This document shows positions 1 through 4,638 of a DNA stretch of 6,258 nucleotides, piece after piece. The stretch's first letter is position 1. Every line of letters begins with the position of its first letter. This DNA comes from Actinomycetota bacterium (GTDB lineage: Bacteria; Actinomycetota; Actinomycetes; S36-B12; UBA10799): positions 1-6,258 of the forward strand of contig JAUPKM010000174.1 in the NCBI GenBank assembly GCA_030837445.1. Direction: 5' to 3'. The notes beneath the pieces are model-generated. The model had not been told where the DNA came from and made no database searches. It saw only the letters and a program-made list of their open reading frames with translations. The position numbers were made by a program, and so were the translations under genes.

Positions 1-2
1 CC

Positions 3-386
3 CGGTACTCCGCGGAGCATGACGAGATCATCAACGCGATGGGGGTCCTCCGCCGGGCCGCGAGTGCCGGCGACCGCGATGGTGCCGGCGTCGCCGCCCG
101 TGACCTGGCGGTCCTGCTGGATCCCCACACCGCGAGCGAGGAGCGGTCCCTGTTCGCGGAACTGCGCCGCGACACGGAGTTCACCGCCCACGTCGACGGG
201 CTGTGCGCCGAGCACCGCGAGATCGACAGCACCCTCGCCCGCGTCGACGAGGGCGACCTTGCGACCGTGGGAGTGCTGGAGGGCATCCTGCGGAGTCACA
301 TCGACAAGGAGGAGAACGGGCTGTTCCCGGCTGCGGTCATCGCGCTCGATGGTCCGGCCTGGGAGCGTGTGGTGAGCACCGCGTGA
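3..386 (+). CDS. Hemerythrin-like HHE domain protein, 5' end missing
   Basis: The reading frame is open from base 3 and ends at TGA 384-386, so the start codon lies left of the window; the ATG at 39 is internal. The 127 visible residues form an all-helical hemerythrin (HHE) domain with the expected ligand motifs in order: EHDEI (His6, counting from base 3), HTASEE (His42, Glu46), EHREID (His71) and HIDKEENGLFP (His99, Glu103). Proteins of this family bind a di-iron centre and act in oxygen, nitric oxide or iron handling in the cytoplasm; the ligand for this one cannot be told. The first visible motif is normally close to the N-terminus, so little is probably missing. Its stop overlaps the start of the Rieske gene (TGATG), so the two are almost certainly co-transcribed and translationally coupled. 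Confidence 0.88.
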   Translation, partial: RYSAEHDEIINAMGVLRRAASAGDRDGAGVAARDLAVLLDPHTASEERSLFAELRRDTEFTAHVDGLCAEHREIDSTLARVDEGDLATVGVLEGILRSHIDKEENGLFPAAVIALDGPAWERVVSTA

Positions 387-694
387 TGACGTGGCATCCG
401 GTGTGCGACCTCGACGCTCTGCCCATGGGCACGCCCCGGGGAGTCCGCATCGACCGCGTTGGCATCTGCCTGGTGCGCACCGCGGAGGAGATCTTCGCGG
501 TGCGCGATGAATGCACCCATGGGGCCGTTCCCCTGTCCGACGGCGACGTCGACGGGGACACGATCGAGTGCTGGATGCACGGATCACGATTCGATCTCCG
601 CACGGGTGCGCCACTGAATCTGCCGGCCACCGAGGCCGTGCACACGTTCCCGGTACGCGTCATCGACGGCATCGTCGGCCTCGACATGCCCTGA
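386..694 (+). CDS. Rieske [2Fe-2S] ferredoxin, small
   Basis: This 102-aa protein is a single Rieske domain. The cluster motifs are C43-T-H45 and C62-W-M-H65, the C-x-H ... C-x2-H pattern in which two Cys and two His hold a [2Fe-2S] cluster. The end, around GAPLNLPATEAV, is typical of the short ferredoxin type that serves non-heme dioxygenases or sits in Suf operons. There is no signal peptide or membrane anchor, so it should be a soluble cytoplasmic electron carrier. The ATG at 386 was chosen because it overlaps the hemerythrin stop by one base and gives the family's usual length; the open frame runs further upstream only inside the hemerythrin gene. No oxygenase or Suf gene is visible, so its electron partner is unknown. 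The hemerythrin di-iron centre is a possible partner, by inference from gene order only. Confidence 0.9.
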   Translation: MTWHPVCDLDALPMGTPRGVRIDRVGICLVRTAEEIFAVRDECTHGAVPLSDGDVDGDTIECWMHGSRFDLRTGAPLNLPATEAVHTFPVRVIDGIVGLDMP

Positions 695-747
695 CCGGCT
701 TCACGCCGTCGCGCCCTGACCCCGACACGACAATCGAAAGGCACCCC

Positions 748-1080
748 ATGGAAGCCATCTCCCTCACTGCCCTCGTCCAGGAGCACCTGACTATCGCCCG
801 GGCAGCGACCAGCGGACGCAGCTCCCACACCGTCTTCGGCGGTCACGACCACAGGCTGCGGCAGACCCTCATCGCTCTCGCTGCCGGCCAGGAGCTGGCA
901 GAACACGAGAGCCCCGGCGAGGCCACGCTTCACGTCCTGGCGGGAGCCGTGCAGCTGACGACCGCGACGGACTCGATCCAACTGTCAGTTGGAGACATCG
1001 CGGTCATACCGGACGAACGCCACGGGCTGCATGCGCTCGAGGACTGCGCCGTGCTGCTGACCGTCGCCCAGACGCTGTAA
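748..1080 (+). CDS. Small cupin-domain protein
   Basis: This 110-aa protein is a single-domain cupin, a type common in actinobacteria. An N-terminal helix (residues 5-22) precedes a segment reading SSHTVFGGHDHRLRQTLIAL. Cupin motif 1 is GQELAEHESPGEATLHVLAG (H53, E58, H62) and motif 2 is GDIAVIPDERHGLHAL (P88, H92, H95). The histidines could bind a metal, but motif 1 differs from the strict G-x5-H-x-H pattern, so enzymatic activity is uncertain. Family members are sometimes labelled 'LuxR family regulator' in databases, yet no HTH is visible here. The start at 748 follows an AAAGG purine stretch at 738-742, and upstream in-frame starts overlap the Rieske gene. A 53-base gap with no obvious terminator follows the Rieske gene, so it probably belongs to the same operon. 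Its substrate is unknown. Confidence 0.85.
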   Translation: MEAISLTALVQEHLTIARAATSGRSSHTVFGGHDHRLRQTLIALAAGQELAEHESPGEATLHVLAGAVQLTTATDSIQLSVGDIAVIPDERHGLHALEDCAVLLTVAQTL

Positions 1081-1084
1081 CCAC

Positions 1085-1119
1085 CGCGACCAACGCGACC
1101 AACGCGACCAACGCGCCAA
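1085..1119 (+). repeat. 9-bp tandem repeat, three full units and one shortened
   Basis: The unit CGCGACCAA occurs at 1085-1093, 1094-1102 and 1103-1111, followed by a shortened unit CGCGCCAA at 1112-1119. The array starts five bases after the cupin stop codon. It lies in a noncoding gap and could vary in copy number by slippage. No function can be read from it. Confidence 0.85.
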
Positions 1120-1162
1120 TCAGTCGACCCGTCGCCATCGGCGGAGTCGTTGTAGTGGTGGG

Positions 1163-1174
1163 TACCCTCGAGTT
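1163..1174 (+). promoter_or_regulatory. Candidate -10 element for a leaderless transcript
   Basis: The sequence TACCCT at 1163-1168 fits the actinobacterial TANNNT -10 pattern and ends six bases before the ATG at 1175, which would place transcription initiation at or next to the start codon. No Shine-Dalgarno sequence precedes this ATG, which agrees with a leaderless mRNA, a form common in actinobacteria. There is no clear -35 element. Confidence 0.45.
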
Positions 1175-1585
1175 ATGTCGATCCAGGCCGTTGGGGATGC
1201 CGCCGTGGCGGCGCGTTCCATGCTTTCGGGGGGCCCTGTGTCGAGTGAGGACCTGTGGCGTTTCGGAGTTCTCCAGTTGCTGGATGACTACGAGTCGGTC
1301 CTTTCCCATGACGGCGTGGTCGCGGCGGCCCGTTTGATGGCTGAGGCACCGGCGCCCACCGGTCACTCGGGGCTCGATGCCGCGTTCGCGGGACTGGCGT
1401 GCTGGCTCGCGGACCGTGATGGGTGGCCAGCTCCGGTGTGGGCGCTGGCCGAGGAGCGGGTAGCCCGGCCCTGGTGGTTCGTGTCGTCATCCGACTATGG
1501 GCGTGCCTGGGCGATGCGCGAGTCACCGGGCCAGTTCCGCATCCGCGGAGTGTTCATCACCGGCACCGCCCTTCAGCGCGCATGA
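1175..1585 (+). CDS. Small protein of unknown function, possible toxin-antitoxin accessory
   Basis: This 136-aa protein has no catalytic motif that I recognise. A helical N-terminal half (around DLWRFGVLQLLDDYES) is followed by a conserved-looking segment, LDAAFAGLACWLADRDGWPAP (residues 68-88), then ARPWWFVSSSDYGRAWAMRESPGQFRIRGVFIT near the C-terminus. The pattern 'AWALxESPxxFRxRGVFI' resembles short actinobacterial proteins that I recall lying just upstream of nucleotidyltransferase toxin-antitoxin genes; this is from memory and unconfirmed. A winged-helix/nucleotidyltransferase gene does follow 68 bases downstream. The ATG at 1175 was chosen because it yields the full conserved length and sits six bases after a TACCCT element. 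No signal peptide or membrane segment is present. It could be an accessory or antitoxin-like component, or an unrelated neighbour. Confidence 0.75.
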   Translation: MSIQAVGDAAVAARSMLSGGPVSSEDLWRFGVLQLLDDYESVLSHDGVVAAARLMAEAPAPTGHSGLDAAFAGLACWLADRDGWPAPVWALAEERVARPWWFVSSSDYGRAWAMRESPGQFRIRGVFITGTALQRA

Positions 1586-1621
1586 CGGGTCATCGACGAA
1601 TCGTGCAATGAACTGATACAT

Positions 1622-1642
1622 TTGGACAACAGTATTGTCAAA
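1622..1642. promoter_or_regulatory. Palindromic candidate operator upstream of the MNT/HEPN pair
   Basis: TTGGACAA (1622-1629) and TTGTCAAA (1635-1642) form an inverted repeat matching at 7 of 8 positions around a 5-base spacer. It lies in an unusually AT-rich stretch just before the ribosome binding site of the winged-helix/nucleotidyltransferase gene. Its position suggests that it controls this pair, perhaps through the gene product's own winged helix, as many toxin-antitoxin operons repress themselves. A possible -10 hexamer, TACATT, overlaps its left edge at 1617-1622, with no good -35. Confidence 0.5.
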
Positions 1643-1645
1643 TAC

Positions 1646-1650
1646 GGAGG
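1646..1650 (+). promoter_or_regulatory. Ribosome binding site bearing on the MNT start
   Basis: GGAGG lies 3 bases before GTG 1654 and 9 bases before the in-frame GTG 1660. The second distance is nearer the usual optimum, so the true start may be two codons further in than the longest frame suggests. Confidence 0.6.
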
Positions 1651-1653
1651 CGG

Positions 1654-2280
1654 GTGAACGTGGCTGCTGAGTCGACGCGCGGGCGGGGCAGCGCCGTGAC
1701 GCTGCTGCCGCTGTTCCGCTCGCAGACCCAGGCGCTTGTGCTCACGCGCCTGCTGCTGGGTCCGGGTGAGGAGTCGCTCACCGACCTGGCAGGCGCTGTG
1801 GGTGCCTACAAGAACGCTGTCAAGCATGAGGTCGACCGTCTGGAGGGCGCCGGGCTGGTGTCTAGCCGCCATGTCGGTCGGTCGCGCCTGGTCAGCGTCA
1901 GTGTCGAGGAGCCGGTCCGGTCGATCCTCCTCGACCTCGTTCTGCACACCTACGGCCCGCTCCACGTCATCGGCGAGGAGTTGTCGAGCGTGGCCGGGAT
2001 CACGGAAGCCTTCATCTACGGGTCATGGGCTGCGCGATACGCGCGGGAACCCGGGCCGGCGCCGGGGGACATCGACGTGCTCGTCGTCGGTGATCCGGAT
2101 CGTGACGACCTCTTCGAGGCGGTGGGGCGCGCAACTGCCCGACTGGGCAAGGAGGTGAACGTCCACGTCGTGACGGCAGCGGCTTGGGCCAAGCCGAAGG
2201 GTGCGTTCCTGGCGGCTGTCAGGGAGAGCCCCTTGGTCGCGGTGCCTCTGGACGGCGCTCCATCTGGTGAGGCGCCGTGA
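1654..2280 (+). CDS. Winged-helix DNA-binding protein fused to a minimal nucleotidyltransferase (MNT)
   Basis: This 208-aa protein has two parts. Residues about 25-88 form a winged helix of the ArsR/MarR-like kind (helices through SLTDLAGAVGAYKNAVKHEVDRLEGAGLV, then the wing around SSRHVGRSRLVSV). Residues about 115-200 form a minimal nucleotidyltransferase domain with GSWAARY (123-129, in place of the usual GSxARG) and GDIDVLVVG, whose D139 and D141 should bind the catalytic metal. The third acidic residue is unclear, because the KEVNVHV strand has Asn169. Known MNT antitoxins silence a HEPN partner by transferring AMP to it; that role is inferred here from the next gene. The winged helix would suit autoregulation at the 1622-1642 palindrome. 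The GGAGG at 1646-1650 is only 3 bases from GTG 1654 but 9 from a second in-frame GTG at 1660, so translation may begin at 1660. Confidence 0.85.
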   Translation: MNVAAESTRGRGSAVTLLPLFRSQTQALVLTRLLLGPGEESLTDLAGAVGAYKNAVKHEVDRLEGAGLVSSRHVGRSRLVSVSVEEPVRSILLDLVLHTYGPLHVIGEELSSVAGITEAFIYGSWAARYAREPGPAPGDIDVLVVGDPDRDDLFEAVGRATARLGKEVNVHVVTAAAWAKPKGAFLAAVRESPLVAVPLDGAPSGEAP

Positions 2281-2747
2281 GCTGGGCGCCGGGTCGGGAC
2301 GCGATCGCGTCGATGCTCGATCGCCGTGACCTCGAGACCGTCATCGCATCAATGGACCTCGCCAACGCGCTCCTTGCCCAGGCCGAGGAGGCGATCGACA
2401 CGGCCGGCGATGCTGCGTCCGCCGGGCGCTGGTACTCCGCCTACGCGAATTTGTGGGACGGCGTCCGCAAGGCCTTGAGCGCGCTCCTGCAGGCGCAGGG
2501 GCTGAGGCCGACCCGCGCCGGCGGCCACATCGCGGTGGAACAGGCCGCTGTCGCCCAGTTCTCCGGATCCATGGGCGCCCTCCTTCGTCCCGTGCCACGA
2601 ATGAGGAGCACCAGGAACGACACGGAGTACCCCGATCCCGACACCCAGATAGAACCCGACGTTGTTCTCGCCGACTTGGAGAAGGCGCGAGACATCGTGC
2701 AGGCCTGCCGTAGCGTGCTCCCAGTCTTGACGGTGTTCCAGCGATGA
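2277..2747 (+). CDS. HEPN-domain protein, probable toxin partner of the MNT protein
   Basis: This 156-aa, helix-rich protein overlaps the MNT stop by four bases (GTGA at 2277-2280), so the two are translationally coupled. The early helices (residues 17-42) are followed by GRWYSAYANLWDGVRKALSALLQAQGL (50-76), typical of HEPN folds, then a GGH turn and a last helix from about 131. The HEPN signature R-x4-6-H appears here as R113-N-D-T-E-Y118-P, with Tyr in place of His. HEPN toxins are commonly metal-independent RNases, and in the MntA-HepT system the MNT partner modifies a Tyr close to the catalytic motif; Y118 might play that part here, by inference. Without the His, RNase activity is uncertain, though R-x3-EYP forms seem to recur in HEPN proteins. 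No membrane segment or signal peptide is present. Confidence 0.8.
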   Translation: MSWAPGRDAIASMLDRRDLETVIASMDLANALLAQAEEAIDTAGDAASAGRWYSAYANLWDGVRKALSALLQAQGLRPTRAGGHIAVEQAAVAQFSGSMGALLRPVPRMRSTRNDTEYPDPDTQIEPDVVLADLEKARDIVQACRSVLPVLTVFQR

Positions 2748-2771
2748 CGACCCGCGATGCTCAGCCGAGGT

Positions 2772-2817
2772 TGGCCCTTACATGGCCCTTTCATGCTCGG
2801 GGCGGTGGCCCTTTCTT
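2772..2817 (+). repeat. Cluster of three TGGCCCTT(T)CAT direct repeats
   Basis: TGGCCCTTACAT (2772-2783), TGGCCCTTTCAT (2783-2794) and TGGCCCTTTCTT (2806-2817) lie in the same orientation. They start 11 and 23 bases apart, about one and two helical turns, so a protein bound to each would sit on the same face of DNA. A fourth copy, TGGCCCTTTCAT, is at 3049-3060, beyond the tRNA fragment. Repeats flanking an attachment core are typical of integrase arm-type sites, which is the inferred role. Confidence 0.6.
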
Positions 2818-2908
2818 GACGGGCCTGGGTGGTTCTGGAAGGGTCTACGTGGGCCGGAACACGTTGCAATCGCTTGATATTCGGTTGTCTGCGGCGCGGT
2901 CGGGAAGG

Positions 2909-2950
2909 CTTTTAATCCGTAGGTTCGGGGTTCGAGCCCCCGGCGACCCA
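2909..2950 (+). other. 3' half of a tRNA-Lys(UUU) gene, probable attachment site of an integrated element
   Basis: From 2909 the sequence fits a tRNA 3' half position by position. The anticodon loop CTTTTAA (2909-2915) has anticodon TTT at 2911-2913 (Lys). The 3' anticodon strand is TCCGT (2916-2920) and the variable loop AGGTT. A perfect 5-bp T stem CGGGG/CCCCG encloses the loop TTCGAGC (2926-2942). The 3' acceptor strand is GCGACCC (2943-2949) with discriminator A2950. The 5' half is missing: the preceding GAAGG cannot pair with TCCGT, and no D arm or GGGTCG acceptor strand lies upstream. Tyrosine-recombinase elements that insert in tRNA genes leave such a 3' duplicate at one end. For a + strand tRNA, the element lies to the left, ending here, and the intact gene would stand at its far end. 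Confidence 0.75.
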
Positions 2951-3048
2951 CATATCCAAATGCGTTGCGCTGCAACGACTTTACGACTGTTCGAGGGTCA
3001 CTCGTTGACCCTGACGGTGTCTAGTTTGTCATCATTCTGCCTCCTGTC

Positions 3049-3060
3049 TGGCCCTTTCAT
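3049..3060 (+). repeat. Fourth TGGCCCTTTCAT copy, right of the tRNA fragment
   Basis: This copy is identical to 2783-2794 and lies 99 bases after the end of the tRNA fragment. Its place on the right side is not expected if the right flank is plain chromosome, so it may be chance, or the flank may also derive from mobile DNA. Confidence 0.5.
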
Positions 3061-3507
3061 TCCATGATGTGTTCTTGCGGTGGGCGGCGATGTCATCGCG
3101 TTCGACTTGCTTGGGGTGGGCGTCTACTTGGTTGACGCGAAAAGTCTCTGTCGTGTGACACATTCCAATTGAAGGGTTGAAGACGGTGAGCCGCATGTAG
3201 CGACAGATCCAGTGCGCGTAGGTCGGGCCAGTCGGACGAACCCCGCGTGGGCTGACATTGACGATGTCCCTGTACTTCGCCATCTCTTCGCTGGATCTGC
3301 CTCCGGTGCCGTGCTTCAAACTGGTTGGCCCCAGTTCACCCGTTCGCGAACCCTGGGACCGGTGCGCCCGTTGGAGATTCCCCTCACCTGTCACTGGGGC
3401 GGCGTAGCTCCGATGATGGGGTGCCAGCGGCTGGGCCTCGACGGTGGTGGCGACCGACGTCGCCTGAGCGACTCCGCGATTCGTTATCGCCTTGTTACAA
3501 CCGGGCG

Positions 3508-3513
3508 TTGACA
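3508..3513 (+). promoter_or_regulatory. Candidate -35 box of the deglycase operon promoter
   Basis: A perfect TTGACA lies about 100 bases before the first gene of the operon. A 17-base spacer leads to GATCGT (3531-3536), a weak -10 that falls inside the first LacI-type operator. Repressor bound there would block RNA polymerase, so the layout suits negative control. The -10 assignment is tentative. Confidence 0.5.
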
Positions 3514-3527
3514 ACCCGGCCGGTGAC

Positions 3528-3557
3528 TGAGATCGTTCCCACATGAGAACGATCTCA
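3528..3557. promoter_or_regulatory. Two tandem LacI-family-type operators
   Basis: TGAGATCGTTCCCA (3528-3541) and TGAGAACGATCTCA (3544-3557) both fit TGnnAnCGnTnnCA, the general pattern of LacI-family operators with a central CG. Their centres are 16 bp apart. The outer arms also form a perfect 11-bp inverted repeat (3528-3538 with 3547-3557). They lie just downstream of a TTGACA box and about 50 bases before the deglycase gene. A LacI-family repressor released by a sugar phosphate or Amadori compound is the likely controller; its gene is not in the window. A GntR-type regulator, as used by E. coli frl, is an alternative reading of the inverted repeat. Confidence 0.65.
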
Positions 3558-3609
3558 TACGCGACTCGCACAGAGCGCGGCTGACTCGCCACTTGGAGAT
3601 GCATTCCTG

Positions 3610-4638
3610 ATGTCGCTCGAAACTGCCCTCCCGCTCAAGCCCCCGACCGAGGATGTCGCAGGCAAGATCCAGTCGGTTCTCGATCTCCGCCCTGCCATCG
3701 ATGCCTGGGTTCACGCTGCGGCCTCGCGCGAGGCCGGAATCAAGAACGTCTACCTCGTCGGCTGCGGTGGATCCCTGTTCAACTTCAGTCCGCTGCAGTA
3801 CTTCCTGGAGACCGAGGCCGATGTGCCCGTCTTCCTGGTCAACGCTGCTGAGTTCACCTTCCGTCAGCCCACACAGTTGGGCGCCGGCTCGCTGGTGATC
3901 GCCTCGTCCACGCGCGGGAACACCCCCGAGACGGCCAAGGCGGCCGAGTTCGCGGCATCGCGGGGTGCGGCCGTCGTTGCCATCACGCAGGGTCCGGAGT
4001 CCATCGTTGCCCAGGCGGCACCGGCGGTGTTCCTTCATGATGGAGCTGAGGCCAAGGGCGCCCTCCAGGCGCTTCTCGGATTCGCCATCGCTCGCGAACT
4101 GGGGTCGAGTTCGACCTTCGACGCTGAGGAATCCGCGCTGCGCCAGTACGCCGACATCATCGCGTCGGCCCTGGACGAAACGGCACATCTGTTCGATCGG
4201 ATCGCCGCTGAGCAGCACGGGACCACCGGCATCTACGTTGTCGCCTCGGGTCCGAACACGGGTGCGGCCCAGACACTGGCAATGTGCTACCTGCAGGAGA
4301 TGCAGTGGCTGCCTGCGAGCGCCTTCGATGCGGGTGAGTTCCTCCACGGCGCGATGGAGATCGTCGTCGACGACACCCCGGTCATCGTGTTCATTGGTGA
4401 GGACGCGACGCGACCCATGGGTGAGCGCATCCAGGCCTTCTTGGAGCGCTTCACGACCAAGGGGTACGTGATCGACACCGCCGGACTGTCACTGGCCGGG
4501 GTTCCGACATCGGTCCGTCCGTTCGTCTCGTCGTGGCTGTTCCATTCGGCGTTCACGGGCCGACTGGCGCAGTACTTCGAGGCATACACGGGGCAGCCCC
4601 TGACCACGCGCCGGTACATGTGGAAAGTCGAGTACTGA
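3610..4638 (+). CDS. frlB: SIS-domain fructosamine-6-phosphate deglycase (FrlB-like)
   Basis: This 342-aa protein matches the length of E. coli FrlB (about 340 aa). Two SIS (sugar isomerase) domains are visible. The first has VYLVGCGGSLFNFSPLQYFLE (GCGGS 51-55) and the phosphosugar-binding ASSTRGNTPET (98-108). The second begins near IYVVASGPNTGAAQTLAM (208-225). E230 and H246 (in GEFLHG) are 16 residues apart, the same spacing as the Glu214/His230 pair that I recall as implicated in the related deglycase FraB. The enzyme should cleave a 6-phosphorylated Amadori compound, such as fructoselysine 6-phosphate, into glucose 6-phosphate and the free amino acid in the cytoplasm. The ATG at 3610 is preceded by GGAG at 3595-3598. 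It is the first gene of an operon behind LacI-type operators, and its stop overlaps the kinase start. The exact amino acid in the substrate cannot be told; glucosyl-amino acids are an alternative. Confidence 0.85.
   Translation: MSLETALPLKPPTEDVAGKIQSVLDLRPAIDAWVHAAASREAGIKNVYLVGCGGSLFNFSPLQYFLETEADVPVFLVNAAEFTFRQPTQLGAGSLVIASSTRGNTPETAKAAEFAASRGAAVVAITQGPESIVAQAAPAVFLHDGAEAKGALQALLGFAIARELGSSSTFDAEESALRQYADIIASALDETAHLFDRIAAEQHGTTGIYVVASGPNTGAAQTLAMCYLQEMQWLPASAFDAGEFLHGAMEIVVDDTPVIVFIGEDATRPMGERIQAFLERFTTKGYVIDTAGLSLAGVPTSVRPFVSSWLFHSAFTGRLAQYFEAYTGQPLTTRRYMWKVEY

Larger units (their letters stand above)
2748..3609. other. Gene-poor stretch between the MNT/HEPN pair and the deglycase operon
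   Basis: No convincing protein gene lies in these 862 bases, and base composition is less GC-biased than in the neighbouring genes. Contents from left to right: three TGGCCCTT-type repeats (2772-2817); a 5-bp inverted repeat GGCCC/GGGCC (2807-2811/2821-2825) without a T tract; the tRNA-Lys 3' fragment (2909-2950); a 6-bp hairpin CGTTGC-GCT-GCAACG (2963-2977) that might be the tail of the old tRNA transcript; a fourth repeat (3049-3060); and the promoter and operators of the next operon (3508-3557). A minus-strand frame from 3283 to 3032 (83 aa, beginning MAKYRDIVNVSPRG) is open, but I do not recognise it and it has no good ribosome binding site. It may be a remnant or chance. Confidence 0.7.

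Noticed and set aside
511..747. Earlier in-frame start for the cupin gene at 511
   Set aside because: It would overlap the Rieske gene out of frame, and the added residues are basic, low-complexity antisense-like sequence; ATG 748 gives the compact cupin.
1085..1119. CRISPR-like repeat array
   Set aside because: Units are only 9 bp and directly joined without spacers.
1125..1149. Possible terminator hairpin (CGAC...CGCC / GGCG...GTCG) after the repeat
   Set aside because: The stem is broken by unpaired bases and there is no T tract; it is too weak to call.
1615..1640. Minus-strand promoter: TTGACA with 17-base spacer to TATCAG
   Set aside because: The hexamers fit loosely, but the TTGACA is part of the palindrome, and no minus-strand gene would be served; it would only yield an antisense transcript of the 136-aa gene.
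2870..2950. A complete tRNA gene
   Set aside because: No D arm, no 5' acceptor strand matching GCGACCC and no pairing anticodon stem occur upstream of the anticodon loop; only the 3' half is present.
2778..2975. Minus-strand frame encoding YVGRRGLEPRTYGLK
   Set aside because: This peptide is the antisense translation of the tRNA-Lys 3' half, a common source of false small genes.
2744..3067. Plus-strand frame of 107 codons after the HEPN gene
   Set aside because: It reads through the repeats and the tRNA fragment, has no ribosome binding site and shows no protein-like features.
3484..4347. Minus-strand open frame of 287 codons
   Set aside because: It is antisense to the deglycase gene and its operators and has no recognisable domain.
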